Shown here: piece after piece, positions 1 to 13,361 of the stretch
How the letters are laid out: each line of letters starts with the position of its first letter
How positions within the stretch are numbered: position 1 is the stretch's first letter
Assembly (NCBI RefSeq): GCF_026016325.1
Contig: NZ_CP087203.1
Coordinates: 5,766,001 to 5,830,000 of the forward strand
DNA length: 64,000 bases
Direction of reading: 5' to 3'
Source: Pseudomonas sp. B21-056
Lineage (GTDB): Bacteria; Pseudomonadota; Gammaproteobacteria; Pseudomonadales; Pseudomonadaceae
Notes under the pieces: generated by a model
Told to the model about the DNA's origin: nothing
Databases searched by the model: none
Seen by the model: the letters and a program-made list of their open reading frames with translations, nothing else
Position numbers and translations under genes: made by a program

Positions 1-306
1 CGCTGCGATGGCCCGACGCCGTGCCGGCTCACTCAGGTCCAGTGAGCGCATTTCCTGGCGAGCCTGCTGGATGTGACCGTCGACCACCCGACCATCGATT
101 TTCGCCAGCCGCCCCAACAAGACAAACAGCAATTCATCATTGCGCAGCGCCGGGCGTCCACCCAGGCGCTCGCGTACCTGCGCCCAGTCTTGCAGGTTCA
201 GGCGCCGGTCCAGCGCCTGCCCCAACAACGCACCGAGCATGGCCCCCGGAATACTGGCTATGGCAAAGCCCGCTCCGGCTCCGATCAGAGTCCCTGGCCA
301 CCACAT
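1..306 (-). CDS. djlA: DjlA-type co-chaperone, N-terminal part (cut by window edge)
   Basis: Read on the minus strand from an ATG at 304-306, the frame stays open to the window edge and starts MWWPGTLIGAGAGFAIAS, a glycine-rich hydrophobic segment that looks like the single N-terminal membrane anchor of DjlA. The following residues (LGQALDRRLNLQDW, then FVLLGRLAKIDGRV) resemble the TerB-like domain. The C-terminal J domain that would stimulate DnaK lies outside the window, so that part is inferred. The gene begins one base after the stop of murU, so the two are probably co-transcribed with amgK. Confidence 0.85.
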   Translation of the reverse strand, partial: MWWPGTLIGAGAGFAIASIPGAMLGALLGQALDRRLNLQDWAQVRERLGGRPALRNDELLFVLLGRLAKIDGRVVDGHIQQARQEMRSLDLSEPARRRAIAA

Positions 307-307
307 A

Positions 308-2001
<1,694 letters not shown>

Positions 2002-2131
2002 TACAAGGGTCTCCGACGGCCCTAGCCGTCAAGCGGGTCATGCTTTATTATCACGCATCTTTTTCAGACCATCGAGAGGCGTGCGGCCCACACCGCGGGC
2101 AGATGGCACGCAGGAAGCCCGGACTAATAAG

Positions 2132-4930
2132 ATGGCATTGAAATCCCCCGCGTTTCGTAGAAAATTCCCGTTGCTGGTCACCGGCAGCCTGCTGGCCCTG
2201 CAACCCCTGGCCTCTTCATTCGTTGTCGCGGCGCAGCAGTATGACTGCTCCGTCTCCGCTTCGGGTGCCTGGGACTGTTCCCCCAAGACACCGGCCGCCG
2301 CATTGCCACCGCGTCCGGTGCATGAAGGCAGTGCCGTTGCCGACAGCGGCGACACTCCGGCCGGTAGCAATTCGGTTGAAGCAGCCGGCGACAAGCCGGT
2401 GCTGGTCACCGAAGCCAAGGGCCGCGGCCTGAAGTCGCGCAGTGCAGACTACAGCCACCTGGATTGGGTTCCACGGGAGAACCTCACCCCTGCGCAATTG
2501 GCCGAAACCGGCCCTTATTGCTCCGGTGCCTATATCGAGCCGACCCGTCCTGGCATGAATGACAAGACGGCCAAGAGCGACGCCCCCACCTTCCTCGGCG
2601 CCAAGGCTTCACGCTACGAGCAGGAGCAACAGGTGGCGACCCTGGCCGGTGACGTGGTCATGCGCCAGGGCAGCATGCAGGTCGAGGCGGACGAAGCCAG
2701 TCTTTACCAAGCCGAGAACCGTGGCGAGCTGAGCGGCAATGTGCGGGTCCGCGACAACGGCGCACTGATCGTCGGCGACCACGCCGATGTCCAGCTGGAC
2801 ACCGGCGAAGCCAAGGTCGACAACGCCGAATACGTGATGCACAAGTCGCGTATCCGCGGTAACGCGCTGTACGCCAAGCGTGCCGAAAACGCGATCATCC
2901 GCCTCAAGGACGGCACGTACACCACGTGCGAACCGAACAGCAACGCCTGGACGCTCAAGGGCAACAACATCACCCTGAACCCGGCCACCGGCTTCGGTAC
3001 CGCGACCAACGTGACGCTGCGGGTCAAGGACATCCCGGTCCTCTATACACCTTATATCTACTTCCCGATCGACGACCGTCGCCAGTCCGGCTTCCTGCCA
3101 CCGACTATCGGCAGCGGCAGCGACACCGGCTTCCTGTTGGTCACCCCGTACTACTTCAACCTGGCACCGAACTACGACGCCACGTTGTATCCGCGCTACA
3201 TGAGCAAGCGCGGCCTGTTGATGGAAGGCGAATTCCGTTACCTGACCAAGTCCAGCGAAGGTCAGTTCGGCGCTGCGTACCTCAACGATGAAGAGGACGA
3301 GCGCGCCAAGCAGTCCGACTACAGCAAGACCCGCTACATGTACAACTGGCAGCACAAGGGCGGGCTGGACTCGCGCGTGCTGACGGAAGTCGACTACACC
3401 AAAATCAGCGACCCGTATTACTTCCAGGATTTGCAGACCGACCAGATCGGTGTCGAATCCAGGGATTACGTGAACCAGCAGGGTGCAGTCAGCTATCGCG
3501 GAGATAACTACACGGCGCGGGTGAATGCCCAGGCGTATCAGATGGCGACGATCTCGAAGATCACGCCGTATAACCGCCTGCCGCAGATCACCTTCAACGG
3601 CACCCTGCCACAGCATCCGTATGGGCTGGATTTCGCCTACAAGACGGAGGCGGTGCGGTTTGATCGTAATTTGCGAGACGGCCTCTACAGCGATGAAGAC
3701 GGCGTCACGACGCCGTGGCTGGATACCCGGGTCTGGGGCCTTGCCCGCGCAAATGGTAATCGCCTGAATCTGGCACCGGTCGTCAGCCTGCCGATGAACG
3801 CAAGCTATGGCTATATCAAGCCGTCGCTCAAATACCAGTACACCCAATATGACCTCGACCTTGATGGTGAGGGCAAGTCGGACATCGCCGGGCAGACTGC
3901 CGAACAAGACCGCCTGCGAGGCACCTACAGCAGCAGCCAGAGCCGTGGAGTGCCAATCGCCAGCATCGACAGCGGCCTGTATTTCGACCGCGACACGCAG
4001 TGGTTCGGTACCAACTACCGTCAGACGCTGGAGCCTCGCCTGTTCTATCTCTACGTACCGGAGAAAGATCAGAGCGACATTCCCGTGTTCGACACCAGCG
4101 AATCGACCTTCAGCTACTCCTCGCTGTTCCGGGACAACCGCTTCACCGGTTCCGACCGCGTCGGCGACGAGAACAAGTTGTCCCTGGGCGTGACCAGCCG
4201 CTGGATCGAAGAAAACGGTTTCGAACGTCAGCGCGTCAGCGTCGGCCAGGCCCTGTACTTCAAGGATCGCGAAGTCCAGTTGCCAGGCATCGACTTCAAG
4301 ACCCGCGAAGACGCCAAGTCGAACGTGTCTCCGTACGCCCTGGAATACGAATTCCGCTGGAATCGCGACTGGCGCACCACTGCCACCTATAACTGGGACC
4401 CGGACACCCACAGCCCACGCTCGGGCAGTGCGATGTTCCACTATCAGCCGGAAGACAATCCGAACAAGGTCATCAACGCCGGTTATCGCTATCGTAACGA
4501 CCAGGTCCGTTATGACGAGGCCACCGGTACATGGCAAGTGGGTGGCGGCGACTACGGTACCCCGGGCACACCTGGCTACGTGAAGGACTACTACAAGATC
4601 AAGCAGCACGATTTCTCGGTCATCTGGCCGATCGTGCCACAGTGGAACGCTATCAGCCGTTGGCAGTATGACTACAACCGCAACCGTACCCTGGAAGCCT
4701 TCGGCGGTTTCGAATACGACAACTGCTGCTGGAAACTGCGCCTGATCAACCGTTACTGGGTCGACTACGAAGAGTTTAGTCAAGCCGCCCCGGAAAACGA
4801 AAAAGGCGACCACGGCGTCTTCCTCCAAATTGTCCTGAAGGGACTCGGCGGCCTCACCGGCGCCAAGGTAGAGAGCTTCCTCGACAAAGGCATCCAAGGT
4901 TATCGTGAACGTGAAGACCAAGCTTTCTGA
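2132..4930 (+). CDS. lptD: LPS-assembly outer-membrane protein LptD
   Basis: I place the start at the ATG at 2132 ([20 protein letters not shown]), which gives a signal peptide of about 33 residues and a 932-residue protein, the usual size for Pseudomonas LptD; the open frame upstream is not coding. An LptA-like (OstA) periplasmic domain (about residues 135-280) precedes a long beta barrel rich in aromatic and charged residues. Cysteines near the mature N-terminus (YDCS, WDCS) and the CCW pair near the C-terminus are those expected for the inter-domain disulfides. With LptE it inserts LPS into the outer leaflet. surA, encoding its folding chaperone, overlaps its 3' end. Confidence 0.95.
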   Translation: MALKSPAFRRKFPLLVTGSLLALQPLASSFVVAAQQYDCSVSASGAWDCSPKTPAAALPPRPVHEGSAVADSGDTPAGSNSVEAAGDKPVLVTEAKGRGLKSRSADYSHLDWVPRENLTPAQLAETGPYCSGAYIEPTRPGMNDKTAKSDAPTFLGAKASRYEQEQQVATLAGDVVMRQGSMQVEADEASLYQAENRGELSGNVRVRDNGALIVGDHADVQLDTGEAKVDNAEYVMHKSRIRGNALYAKRAENAIIRLKDGTYTTCEPNSNAWTLKGNNITLNPATGFGTATNVTLRVKDIPVLYTPYIYFPIDDRRQSGFLPPTIGSGSDTGFLLVTPYYFNLAPNYDATLYPRYMSKRGLLMEGEFRYLTKSSEGQFGAAYLNDEEDERAKQSDYSKTRYMYNWQHKGGLDSRVLTEVDYTKISDPYYFQDLQTDQIGVESRDYVNQQGAVSYRGDNYTARVNAQAYQMATISKITPYNRLPQITFNGTLPQHPYGLDFAYKTEAVRFDRNLRDGLYSDEDGVTTPWLDTRVWGLARANGNRLNLAPVVSLPMNASYGYIKPSLKYQYTQYDLDLDGEGKSDIAGQTAEQDRLRGTYSSSQSRGVPIASIDSGLYFDRDTQWFGTNYRQTLEPRLFYLYVPEKDQSDIPVFDTSESTFSYSSLFRDNRFTGSDRVGDENKLSLGVTSRWIEENGFERQRVSVGQALYFKDREVQLPGIDFKTREDAKSNVSPYALEYEFRWNRDWRTTATYNWDPDTHSPRSGSAMFHYQPEDNPNKVINAGYRYRNDQVRYDEATGTWQVGGGDYGTPGTPGYVKDYYKIKQHDFSVIWPIVPQWNAISRWQYDYNRNRTLEAFGGFEYDNCCWKLRLINRYWVDYEEFSQAAPENEKGDHGVFLQIVLKGLGGLTGAKVESFLDKGIQGYREREDQAF

Positions 4931-6227
4931 TTGTCTGCGCCCGCTGATGCTGGGCGCGCTGTTCCTGGGTACCGCGGCCAACGCCGCGGTACAGTCCATC
5001 GATAAAGTGGTGGCCATCGTCGATAACGACGTGGTCATGCAGAGCCAGCTGGACCAGCGCGTCCATGAAGTGCAGCAAACCATCGCCAAGCGCGGCGGCG
5101 GCCTGCCACCGCCGGGCGTGCTGGATCAGCAAGTGCTCGAACGCCTGATCGTCGAAAACCTGCAATTGCAGATCGGCGAGCGCTCCGGCATCCGCATCAC
5201 CGACGAAGAGCTGAATCAGGCCGTCGGTACCATTGCCCAGCGCAACAACATGACCATCGACCAGTTCCGCGCTGCATTGGCTCACGATGGCCTGTCCTAC
5301 GATGACGCCCGTGACCAGATCCGCCGCGAGATGATCATCAGTCGCGTGCGCCAGCGTCGGGTGGCTGAACGCATCCAGGTTTCCGAGCAGGAAGTGAAGA
5401 ACTTCCTCGCTTCCGACCTGGGCAAGATGCAGCTTTCCGAAGAACTGCACCTGGCGAACATCCTGATTCCTACCCCGGAAAGCGCGAACTCCGAAGCCAT
5501 TCAGGGCGCTTATCGCCAGGCAATGGATGTCTACCAGCAGCTCAAGCAAGGTGCCGACTTCGGTCAACTGGCCGTCGCCCGCTCAGGCAGTGAAAACGCC
5601 CTGGAAGGCGGCGACATGGGCTGGCGCAAACCTGCACAACTGCCGCCTCCATTCGACCGCGAACTGAGCGCCATGGCAGTAGGCGACATTACTCAACCTG
5701 CCCGTACTCCCGGCGGTTTCATTATCCTGAAGGTGCTGGAGAAACGCGGTGGCGGTACCCAGGTGCGTGACGAAGTACATGTTCGCCACATCCTGATCAA
5801 ACCCAGCGAAATTCGCAGCGAAGCCGAAACCAAGCGTCTGGCGGAGAAGCTCTACGACCGCATCGAGGCGGGCGAAGACTTCGCCGAACTGGCGAAGAGC
5901 TTCTCGGAAGACCCGGGATCGGCCCTCAACGGCGGCGACCTGAACTGGGTTGACCCGAACGCACTGGTGCCCGAGTTCCGCAAAGTCATGGCCGAAACGC
6001 CACAGGGCCAACTGTCCAAGCCGTTCAAGAGCCCTTATGGCTGGCATGTACTGGAAGTCCTTGGCCGTCGCGCCACCGACAGCACCACCCAGGCCCGCGA
6101 ACAACAGGCAATGACAGTACTGCGTAACCGCAAGTACGACGAAGAGCTGCAAACCTGGTTGCGTCAGATCCGCGACGAAGCCTACGTTGAAATCAAACTC
6201 CCTGGTGCAGACCAGGCAGCGCAGTGA
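4905..6227 (+). CDS. surA: Periplasmic chaperone / peptidyl-prolyl isomerase SurA
   Basis: This 440-residue protein has a signal peptide ([14 protein letters not shown]), an N-terminal chaperone domain and two parvulin domains (around residues 185-285 and 295-395; each carries the LHLANILI or VHVRHILI type entry strand and a GGDMGW or GGDLNW motif). SurA escorts outer-membrane proteins, including LptD. The GTG at 4905 is preceded by AAGG at good spacing; a GTG at 4911 is the alternative. The start lies 26 bases inside lptD, indicating coupled expression. Confidence 0.95.
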   Translation: MNVKTKLSDCLRPLMLGALFLGTAANAAVQSIDKVVAIVDNDVVMQSQLDQRVHEVQQTIAKRGGGLPPPGVLDQQVLERLIVENLQLQIGERSGIRITDEELNQAVGTIAQRNNMTIDQFRAALAHDGLSYDDARDQIRREMIISRVRQRRVAERIQVSEQEVKNFLASDLGKMQLSEELHLANILIPTPESANSEAIQGAYRQAMDVYQQLKQGADFGQLAVARSGSENALEGGDMGWRKPAQLPPPFDRELSAMAVGDITQPARTPGGFIILKVLEKRGGGTQVRDEVHVRHILIKPSEIRSEAETKRLAEKLYDRIEAGEDFAELAKSFSEDPGSALNGGDLNWVDPNALVPEFRKVMAETPQGQLSKPFKSPYGWHVLEVLGRRATDSTTQAREQQAMTVLRNRKYDEELQTWLRQIRDEAYVEIKLPGADQAAQ

Positions 6228-7213
6228 AACCCAAGCGTTTCGCGCTGACGCCCGGCGAGCCTGCCGGCATTGGTCCCGACCTGTGCCTGCTGCTCGCCGC
6301 GCAACCCCAGCCACATCCCCTGATCGCCATCACCAGCCACGACCTGCTCCTTGAGCGGGCCGTGCAGTTGGGGGTGGCTGTCAACCTGCTGCCGGTGATG
6401 CCTGGCGCCTGGCCGGATGTCCCGGCGCCGGCCAATAGCCTGTATGTCTGGGATACGCCTTTGGGCGCCCCCGTCATCACCGGGCGGCTGGACAAGGCCA
6501 ACGCCGGCTTCGTCCTGGAAACCCTGACCCGTGCCGGCCAGGGCTGCCTGGATGGCACATTCGCCGGCATGATCACCGCACCGGTGCACAAGGGCGTGAT
6601 CAACGAGTCCGGTATCGCCTTTTCCGGGCACACCGAATTCCTCGCGGACCTGACCCACACCGCACAGGTGGTGATGATGCTCGCTACCCGTGGTCTGCGC
6701 GTGGCCCTGGTGACCACTCACCTGCCCTTGCGGGACATTGCCGACGCCATCACCTCGGAACGCCTGGAGCGGGTCACGCGGATACTGCACGCCGACCTGC
6801 AGGGAAAGTTCGGCATCGCCCACCCACGCATCCTGGTCTGCGGACTCAACCCCCACGCCGGTGAAGGCGGACATCTGGGTCGCGAAGAAATCGACATCAT
6901 TGAACCTACATTGGAGCGCTTGCGCAGCGAAGGCATGAACCTGCATGGCCCGCTGCCCGCCGACACTCTGTTTACCCCCAAATATCTGGAGCACTGCGAC
7001 GCGGTGCTGGCGATGTACCACGACCAGGGGCTGCCCGTGCTGAAGTTCAAAGGCTTCGGTGCGGCAGTCAACGTGACCCTGGGCCTGCCGATCATCCGCA
7101 CTTCGGTGGACCATGGCACCGCCCTGGACCTGGCCGGCAGCGGCAAGATCGATACCGGCAGCCTGCAGGTCGCGCTGGAAACCGCCTACCAGATGGCCGA
7201 GACCCACTTATGA
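6224..7213 (+). CDS. pdxA: 4-hydroxythreonine-4-phosphate dehydrogenase PdxA
   Basis: This 329-residue metal-dependent NAD enzyme carries out the oxidation and decarboxylation step of the DXP-dependent pyridoxal phosphate pathway. It begins [13 protein letters not shown] and has the family metal-ligand regions ([10 protein letters not shown] near residue 135 and [13 protein letters not shown] near 265) and the late [11 protein letters not shown] motif. The GTG start overlaps the surA stop and the stop overlaps the rsmA start, so it sits inside one translationally coupled operon. Confidence 0.95.
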   Translation: MKPKRFALTPGEPAGIGPDLCLLLAAQPQPHPLIAITSHDLLLERAVQLGVAVNLLPVMPGAWPDVPAPANSLYVWDTPLGAPVITGRLDKANAGFVLETLTRAGQGCLDGTFAGMITAPVHKGVINESGIAFSGHTEFLADLTHTAQVVMMLATRGLRVALVTTHLPLRDIADAITSERLERVTRILHADLQGKFGIAHPRILVCGLNPHAGEGGHLGREEIDIIEPTLERLRSEGMNLHGPLPADTLFTPKYLEHCDAVLAMYHDQGLPVLKFKGFGAAVNVTLGLPIIRTSVDHGTALDLAGSGKIDTGSLQVALETAYQMAETHL

Positions 7214-8028
7214 CCGAGCAATACCAACACCGCGCGCGCAAGCGTTTCGGCCAGAATTTCTTGCATGACGCCGGCGTGATCGATCGCATCCTGCGCTCCA
7301 TCAACGCCAAGCCCGACGACCGCATGCTGGAAATCGGACCGGGCCAGGGCGCCCTGACCGAGGGTCTGCTTGGTAGCGGCGCGCAATTGGACGTCGTGGA
7401 GCTGGACAAGGACCTGGTTCCGATCCTCAATCAGCAATTCGCCGGCAAGAGCAACTTCAACCTGCACCAGGGCGACGCGCTGAAGTTCGACTTCAACAGC
7501 CTGAACGCCGCGCCGAACAGCCTGCGGGTCGTGGGTAACCTGCCGTACAACATCTCCACGCCACTGATCTTCCACCTGCTGAGCAATGCCGGCCTGATTC
7601 GCGACATGCACTTCATGCTGCAGAAGGAAGTGGTCGAACGTCTCGCCGCCGGTCCTGGCGGTGGCGATTGGGGCCGTCTATCGATCATGGTCCAGTACCA
7701 TTGCCGGGTCGAACACCTGTTCAATGTCGGCCCAGGGGCATTCAACCCACCACCGAAGGTCGACTCGGCCATCGTCCGCCTCGTACCCCATGCCGTACTG
7801 CCCCACCCGGCCAAGGATCATCGCCTGCTGGAGCGGGTGGTACGCGAAGCCTTCAACCAGCGGCGCAAAACCCTGCGCAATACATTGAAGTTGCTGCTTA
7901 GCAGCGCCGAAATCGAAGCCGCAGGCGTCGATGGCAGCCTGCGTCCCGAGCAGCTGGATCTGGCGGCCTTCGTGCGCCTGGCCGACAAGCTCAGCGAGCA
8001 GGCCGCACCGAAAGCCGAGGCCATCTGA
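7210..8028 (+). CDS. rsmA: 16S rRNA dimethyladenosine transferase RsmA (KsgA)
   Basis: This 272-residue SAM-dependent methyltransferase dimethylates two adjacent adenines in helix 45 of 16S rRNA late in 30S assembly. Motif I is [11 protein letters not shown] near residue 40 and the catalytic motif IV is NLPYNIS near residue 108, both intact; RKRFGQNFL at the N-terminus is the family hallmark. The name rsmA here means the methyltransferase, not the CsrA-type regulator that shares the symbol in Pseudomonas. The start overlaps the pdxA stop by four bases. Confidence 0.96.
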   Translation: MTEQYQHRARKRFGQNFLHDAGVIDRILRSINAKPDDRMLEIGPGQGALTEGLLGSGAQLDVVELDKDLVPILNQQFAGKSNFNLHQGDALKFDFNSLNAAPNSLRVVGNLPYNISTPLIFHLLSNAGLIRDMHFMLQKEVVERLAAGPGGGDWGRLSIMVQYHCRVEHLFNVGPGAFNPPPKVDSAIVRLVPHAVLPHPAKDHRLLERVVREAFNQRRKTLRNTLKLLLSSAEIEAAGVDGSLRPEQLDLAAFVRLADKLSEQAAPKAEAI

Positions 8029-8136
8029 CGGACGACGGCCGTCTCGGGTGGGACGCCCCTCTGGTTTACTACCCGATACTTGGCCTAGACTGATCCCTTC
8101 AGCCACGCCCGCGTCCCGCTTCTAAGGCCCTTTTGC

Positions 8137-8517
8137 ATGTCCGATCCTCGTTATCAGGTCGACGTCAGCGTCACCACCCGTTTCCTGGCAGAACAGTCGC
8201 AACCCGAACATAACCGTTTCGCCTTCGCCTACACCATTACCGTGCGCAACAACGGCTCGCTGCCGGCCAGGCTGCTGTCGCGGCACTGGGTCATCACCAA
8301 TGGCGACGGGCATGTCGAAGAGGTGCGTGGCGAGGGCGTGGTCGGCCAGCAACCGCTGATCGACGCCGGAGACAGCCACAGCTACAGCAGCGGTACCGTG
8401 ATGACGACCCGGGTCGGCACCATGCAAGGTACCTATCAGATGCTGGCCGAGGACGGCAAACGCTTTGATGCGGTCATCAAGCCCTTTCGCCTGGCGGTGC
8501 CTGGAGCCTTGCACTGA
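8137..8517 (+). CDS. apaG: ApaG (DUF525) protein
   Basis: This 126-residue single-domain protein of the ApaG fold (fibronectin-III-like) has the characteristic [11 protein letters not shown] and RHWVITN strands and the GEGVVGQQP segment. Its biochemical role is not settled. It is invariably paired with apaH, whose ATG overlaps the last base of its stop codon, and lies in the rsmA-apaG-apaH order conserved across gammaproteobacteria. A 108-base gap separates it from rsmA. Confidence 0.93.
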   Translation: MSDPRYQVDVSVTTRFLAEQSQPEHNRFAFAYTITVRNNGSLPARLLSRHWVITNGDGHVEEVRGEGVVGQQPLIDAGDSHSYSSGTVMTTRVGTMQGTYQMLAEDGKRFDAVIKPFRLAVPGALH

Positions 8518-9395
8518 TGGCTACCTATGCGGTCGGTGATCTCCAGGGCTGTCTCACCCCACTCAAATGCCTGTTGGAGCGGGTTGCCTTCGACCCGCAG
8601 AAAGACACGCTGTGGCTGGTAGGCGACCTGGTCAACCGCGGTCCGCAATCGCTTGAGACGTTGCGCTTTCTCTTCAGCATCCGCCAGTCGCTGGTGTGTG
8701 TGCTCGGCAATCACGACCTGCACCTGCTGGCCGCCTGGCAGAACGTCGAGCGCCTGAAAAAAACCGACACCCTGAAAGAAATCCTCGACGCCCCCGACTG
8801 CACCGAGCTGCTTGAATGGCTGCGCCAGCAAAAGCTCATGCACTACGACGAGCAGCGCAACCTGGCGCTGGTACATGCTGGCATCCCGCCTCAATGGTCC
8901 CTGCGCAGGGCGCTCAAATGCGCCGAGGAAGTCGAACAGGCGCTGCGCGACGACAACCTGTTCGGTCCCTATCTGGATGGCATGTACGGTAACGATCCGG
9001 TCAAATGGGACAATGACCTCAACGGCGTGACGCGCCTTCGGGTCATTACCAATTACTTCACCCGCATGCGTTTCTGCACCCGCGATGGCAAGCTCGACCT
9101 CAAGGGCAAGGAAGGCATCGAGACCGCACCACCCGGCTATGCGCCCTGGTTCAAGCACAAGGAGCGCAAGACCCGTCACCTGAAAATCGTTTTCGGCCAC
9201 TGGGCAGCGCTGCAAGGCGAATGCGACGAACCAGGAGTCTTTGCCCTCGACACCGGCTGCGTGTGGGGCGAAGCGATGACACTGATGAACGTTGATACCG
9301 GCGAACAACTGCGTTGCGACTGCGACGAACAGGGCCACGCCAAACCCGATCACCACCCGACCATTGCATCATCGCCGACCGGCACCGCCGTCTGA
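8517..9395 (+). CDS. apaH: Symmetrical diadenosine tetraphosphatase ApaH
   Basis: This 292-residue metallophosphatase cleaves Ap4A symmetrically to two ADP and so acts on Np4A alarmones and caps on RNA. The calcineurin-type metal motifs are visible in order: YAVGDLQGC (residues 4-12), LVGDLVNRG (near 40), [10 protein letters not shown] (near 61) and later FGHWAAL. The last 20 or so residues ([16 protein letters not shown]) form a variable tail. It is coupled to apaG. Confidence 0.95.
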   Translation: MATYAVGDLQGCLTPLKCLLERVAFDPQKDTLWLVGDLVNRGPQSLETLRFLFSIRQSLVCVLGNHDLHLLAAWQNVERLKKTDTLKEILDAPDCTELLEWLRQQKLMHYDEQRNLALVHAGIPPQWSLRRALKCAEEVEQALRDDNLFGPYLDGMYGNDPVKWDNDLNGVTRLRVITNYFTRMRFCTRDGKLDLKGKEGIETAPPGYAPWFKHKERKTRHLKIVFGHWAALQGECDEPGVFALDTGCVWGEAMTLMNVDTGEQLRCDCDEQGHAKPDHHPTIASSPTGTAV

Positions 9396-9425
9396 TCGAC
9401 GCCTGGCCTGCCACAGGAGCCCTCC

Positions 9426-9755
9426 ATGACTGAATTCAAACGCATTCCCCCGGAACAAGCCCAGGCCCTGCGGGAGCACGGCGCGGTTGTCGTCGACGTC
9501 CGCGACACCGCCACTTTTTCCGCCCTGCACATCAGTGGGTCCAAGCATCTGGACAACCACTCCCTGCATGATTTCATTACCAACGCCGACCTCGATGCGC
9601 CGGTCGTTGTCGTTTGTTATCACGGCAACTCCAGCCAGAGCGCAGCCGCCTACCTGGTCGGCCAGGGCTTCACCGACGTCTATAGCCTGGATGGTGGTTT
9701 TGAACTCTGGCGCACGACTTATCCGTCAGAAACGGCGCAAGGCTCCCACGAATAA
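9426..9755 (+). CDS. glpE: Thiosulfate sulfurtransferase GlpE (rhodanese)
   Basis: This 109-residue single-domain rhodanese has the active-site loop [13 protein letters not shown] containing the persulfide cysteine. It transfers sulfane sulfur from thiosulfate to cyanide or a thiol acceptor in the cytoplasm. The ATG follows an AGGAG at 9415-9419. It lies 30 bases after apaH, the same arrangement as in P. aeruginosa, and is followed by a GC-rich hairpin, probably the end of the operon. Confidence 0.92.
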   Translation: MTEFKRIPPEQAQALREHGAVVVDVRDTATFSALHISGSKHLDNHSLHDFITNADLDAPVVVVCYHGNSSQSAAAYLVGQGFTDVYSLDGGFELWRTTYPSETAQGSHE

Positions 9756-9771
9756 TTTTTTACACCGTCTC

Positions 9772-9796
9772 AAACCCGCGTGAACCGCGGGCTTGA
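9772..9796 (+). terminator. Hairpin after glpE, possible terminator
   Basis: CAAACCCGCG and CGCGGGCTTG form a 10-position stem with one A-C mismatch and a five-base loop. It lies 17 bases after the glpE stop but lacks a downstream T run, so it may be only a weak terminator or an RNA-stabilising end. Confidence 0.4.
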
Positions 9797-10055
9797 GCGA
9801 CAGCAGACGAACGGTCTGCCATAACTTATTACGCATTCCACCTGTGCCTCTCCGATTCCGAACTATTCTTAGCCTCAGGCCATCCAAAACAGGGGAGAGC
9901 CGGTACACCGGCGCGCGGATCATCGGGAGTCAGTTTTCAGGGACCTTCATCCTGGAAGCATTCTGGGGGGATAAACGGCAACTGGGTTCCCAGCGGCTGA
10001 CCAGCAACGACTGATTGATCCGACACCGGCTCCACGTATCGAGCGAGGTGACGTC
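9797..10055 (+). promoter_or_regulatory. Leader region of the yeaG-yeaH-spoVR operon
   Basis: There is no gene in these roughly 260 bases. A CTATTCT at 9862-9868 resembles the -10 element used by the stationary-phase sigma factor RpoS (consensus CTATACT), which fits the known stress control of this operon in other bacteria. A GCCGGT/ACCGGC inverted repeat lies about 30 bases downstream. The promoter is an inference from one motif. Confidence 0.35.
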
Positions 10056-11978
10056 ATGAGTATTTTTAGCCACTTCCAGCAACGTTTCGAGTCCACGCGG
10101 CAGGAGGAGTACTCGCTGCAGGAATACCTCGAACTCTGCAAGCAGGACCGCAGTGCCTACGCATCGGCTGCGGAGCGTCTGTTGCTGGCAATCGGAGAAC
10201 CCGAACTGCTGGATACCTCGACCAACTCGAGGCTGTCGCGGATCTTCTCCAACAAGGTGATACGCCGCTATCCGGCCTTTGAAGACTTCCACGGCATGGA
10301 AGAATGCATCGACCAGATCGTGTCCTATTTCCGCCATGCAGCCCAAGGCCTGGAGGAGAAGAAGCAAATCCTCTATCTACTTGGTCCGGTGGGTGGCGGT
10401 AAATCGTCCCTGGCCGAAAAACTCAAGCAGTTGATCGAGAAAGTACCCTTCTACGCAATCAAGGGCTCACCGGTGTTCGAATCGCCCCTGGGGCTGTTCA
10501 ACGCCACCGAGGACGGCGCGATCCTCGAGGAGGACTTCGGCATTCCACGCCGCTACCTCAACACCATCATGTCGCCATGGGCCACCAAGCGTCTGGCCGA
10601 GTTCGGCGGCGACATCAGCCAGTTCAAGGTGGTCAAGCTCTACCCATCGATTCTCAACCAGATCGGGGTAGCCAAGACCGAACCGGGTGACGAGAACAAC
10701 CAGGACATTTCGGCCCTGGTGGGCAAGGTCGATATCCGCAAGCTGGAAGAATTCCCACAGAACGATGCCGATGCCTACAGCTACTCGGGCGCGCTGTGCC
10801 GGGCCAACCAGGGCCTGATGGAATTCGTCGAGATGTTCAAGGCGCCCATCAAGGTGCTACACCCTTTGCTGACTGCCACCCAGGAAGGCAACTACAACAG
10901 TACCGAGGGCCTGGGGGCGATTCCGTTCAGCGGCATCCTGTTGGCCCACTCCAACGAGTCGGAATGGCACACCTTCCGCAACAACAAGAACAACGAAGCG
11001 TTCATCGACCGGATCTACATCGTCAAGGTACCGTACTGCCTGCGGGTCACCGACGAGGTGAAGATCTACGACAAACTGCTGTTCAACAGCTCACTGGCCA
11101 AGGCCCACTGCGCCCCTGACACTCTGAAGATGCTGGCCCAGTTCACCGTGCTGTCGCGTCTCAAGGAGCCGGAAAACTCCAACATCTATTCGAAGATGCG
11201 GGTGTATGACGGTGAAAACCTCAAGGACACCGATCCGAAGGCCAAGTCGATCCAGGAATACCGCGACAACGCGGGGGTCGACGAAGGCATGAACGGCCTG
11301 TCCACGCGTTTCGCGTTCAAGATCCTGTCCAAGGTCTTCAACTTCGACCCCCACGAAATCGCCGCCAACCCGGTTCACCTGTTGTACGTGCTGGAGCAGC
11401 AGATCGAGCAGGAGCAGTTCCAGGCCGAAACCCGTGAGCGCTACCTGCGTTTCCTCAAGGAATACCTGGCCCCGCGTTATATCGAGTTCATTGGCAAGGA
11501 GATCCAGACTGCGTACCTGGAGTCCTACAGCGAGTATGGCCAGAACATCTTCGACCGCTACGTGCTGTACGCAGACTTCTGGATCCAGGACCAGGAATAC
11601 CGCGACCCGGAAACCGGAGAAATCCTCAACCGTGTAGCGCTTAACGAGGAACTGGAAAAAATCGAGAAGCCGGCAGGCATCAGCAATCCGAAGGATTTCC
11701 GCAACGAAATCGTCAACTTCGTGCTGCGGGCGCGGGCCAACAACAACGGCAAGAACCCCACCTGGCTCAGCTACGAAAAGCTGCGGGTGGTCATCGAGAA
11801 GAAAATGTTCTCCAACACCGAGGACCTGTTGCCGGTCATCAGCTTCAATGCCAAGGCCAGCAAGGAGGACCAGCAAAAACACAACGACTTCGTCACACGC
11901 ATGGTCGAACGTGGCTACACCGACAAACAGGTACGGCTGCTTTCCGAATGGTATCTGCGGGTCCGGAAATCGCAGTGA
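10056..11978 (+). CDS. yeaG: PrkA/YeaG-family AAA serine protein kinase
   Basis: This 640-residue protein has an AAA P-loop LLGPVGGGKSSLAEKL near residue 110 and a C-terminal kinase-like region, the length and layout of the PrkA family. It is a cytoplasmic protein induced by starvation and stress in enterobacteria, where it works with YeaH. Downstream genes encode YeaH and SpoVR, the standard three-gene module. The ATG at 10056 is preceded by GCGAGGTGAC. A REP-like repeat separates it from yeaH. Confidence 0.93.
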   Translation: MSIFSHFQQRFESTRQEEYSLQEYLELCKQDRSAYASAAERLLLAIGEPELLDTSTNSRLSRIFSNKVIRRYPAFEDFHGMEECIDQIVSYFRHAAQGLEEKKQILYLLGPVGGGKSSLAEKLKQLIEKVPFYAIKGSPVFESPLGLFNATEDGAILEEDFGIPRRYLNTIMSPWATKRLAEFGGDISQFKVVKLYPSILNQIGVAKTEPGDENNQDISALVGKVDIRKLEEFPQNDADAYSYSGALCRANQGLMEFVEMFKAPIKVLHPLLTATQEGNYNSTEGLGAIPFSGILLAHSNESEWHTFRNNKNNEAFIDRIYIVKVPYCLRVTDEVKIYDKLLFNSSLAKAHCAPDTLKMLAQFTVLSRLKEPENSNIYSKMRVYDGENLKDTDPKAKSIQEYRDNAGVDEGMNGLSTRFAFKILSKVFNFDPHEIAANPVHLLYVLEQQIEQEQFQAETRERYLRFLKEYLAPRYIEFIGKEIQTAYLESYSEYGQNIFDRYVLYADFWIQDQEYRDPETGEILNRVALNEELEKIEKPAGISNPKDFRNEIVNFVLRARANNNGKNPTWLSYEKLRVVIEKKMFSNTEDLLPVISFNAKASKEDQQKHNDFVTRMVERGYTDKQVRLLSEWYLRVRKSQ

Positions 11979-11988
11979 GGCAGTGAAG

Positions 11989-12074
11989 CGGCAAGCTTCA
12001 AGCCATGGGCTGCAAGGGCGCTCACCGTCCTTGTGCCCACGGCTTGCAGCTTGAAGCTGGGAACTTGAAGCTGC
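11989..12074. repeat. REP/REPIN-like intergenic repeat
   Basis: The gap between yeaG and yeaH is filled by inverted copies of the motif GCTTCAAGC / GCTTGAAGC with GGCTGCAAGG and CGGCTTGCAGC arms, the type of short palindromic repeat scattered between Pseudomonas genes. It could fold the transcript and tune yeaH relative to yeaG. Confidence 0.7.
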
Positions 12075-12089
12075 CCCGGAGGGCTCCCC

Positions 12090-13361
12090 ATGAGCTATGT
12101 GATCGACCGACGCCTCAATGGCAAGAACAAGAGCACGGTGAACCGTCAGCGATTCCTGCGGCGCTATCGTGACCACATCAAGAAAGCCGTCGAAGAGGCG
12201 GTCAGCCGCCGTTCCATTACCGACATGGAACATGGCGAACAGATCAGCATCCCCGGCCGCGACATCGACGAGCCGGTGCTTCACCACGGCCGCGGTGGCA
12301 AACAGACCGTCGTGCACCCCGGCAACAAGGAATTCACCAGCGGCGAGCACATCCCCCGCCCACCGGGTGGAGGCGGTGGCAAGGGGCCCGGCAAGGCCGG
12401 TAACTCCGGCGAGGGCATGGACGAGTTCGTGTTCCAGATCACCCAGGAGGAGTTCCTGGAGTTCATGTTCGAGGACCTGGAACTGCCAAACCTGGTCAAA
12501 CGCAACCTGACCGGCACCGACACCTTCAAGACCGTACGCGCCGGTATCAGCAACGAAGGCAACCCGTCACGCATCAACATTATCCGCACGCTTCGCTCGG
12601 CCCATGCCCGGCGCATCGCCCTGTCCGGCAGCAGCCGGGCGAAACTGCGCGAGGTCAAGGAGGAGCTTGCCCGTCTCAGACGCGAAGAACCGGACAATTT
12701 CGGAGACATTCAGGACCTGGAAGCGGAAATCGAGAAACTCAGCGCCAGAATCCACCGGGTACCGTTTCTCGACACCTTCGACCTCAAGTACAACCTGTTG
12801 GTCAAGCAGCCAAACCCTAGCTCCAAGGCCGTGATGTTCTGCCTGATGGACGTGTCCGGCTCCATGACCCAAGCCACCAAGGATATCGCCAAGCGATTCT
12901 TCATCCTGCTGTACCTGTTCCTCAAGCGGAACTACGACAAGATCGACGTGGTGTTCATCCGCCACCACACCAGCGCCCGGGAGGTGGACGAAGAAGAGTT
13001 CTTCTACTCCAGGGAAACCGGCGGCACCATCGTCTCCAGCGCCTTGAAACTGATGCAGGAAATCATGGCCGAACGTTATCCGGCCAACGAATGGAACATC
13101 TACGCAGCCCAGGCGTCCGACGGAGACAACTGGAACGACGACTCCCCCATCTGCCGTGACATTCTGATCAACCAGATCATGCCGTTCGTCCAGTACTACA
13201 CCTATGTGGAAATTACGCCACGGGAACACCAGGCCCTGTGGTATGAATACGAACGCATCGCCGAAGCCTTTTCCGACACGTTTGCGCAACAGCAACTGGT
13301 CTCGGCCGGGGACATCTACCCGGTCTTCCGTGAACTCTTCCAGCGCAGGTTAGTGACATGA
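12090..13361 (+). CDS. yeaH: YeaH/YhbH family von Willebrand-type protein
   Basis: This 423-residue DUF444 protein has a charged N-terminus, a glycine-rich linker ([12 protein letters not shown] near residue 93) and a C-terminal VWA-like domain whose metal-site motif MDVSGSM is visible near residue 253. It is the obligate neighbour of YeaG in stress-response operons and its exact activity is not known. A GGAGGG precedes the ATG. The stop overlaps the spoVR start by four bases. Confidence 0.92.
   Translation: MSYVIDRRLNGKNKSTVNRQRFLRRYRDHIKKAVEEAVSRRSITDMEHGEQISIPGRDIDEPVLHHGRGGKQTVVHPGNKEFTSGEHIPRPPGGGGGKGPGKAGNSGEGMDEFVFQITQEEFLEFMFEDLELPNLVKRNLTGTDTFKTVRAGISNEGNPSRINIIRTLRSAHARRIALSGSSRAKLREVKEELARLRREEPDNFGDIQDLEAEIEKLSARIHRVPFLDTFDLKYNLLVKQPNPSSKAVMFCLMDVSGSMTQATKDIAKRFFILLYLFLKRNYDKIDVVFIRHHTSAREVDEEEFFYSRETGGTIVSSALKLMQEIMAERYPANEWNIYAAQASDGDNWNDDSPICRDILINQIMPFVQYYTYVEITPREHQALWYEYERIAEAFSDTFAQQQLVSAGDIYPVFRELFQRRLVT

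Noticed and set aside
2609..5089. 826-codon open frame on the minus strand
   Set aside because: It is fully antisense to lptD and surA, has valine- and low-complexity-rich translation and no recognisable domain; a GC-rich shadow frame.
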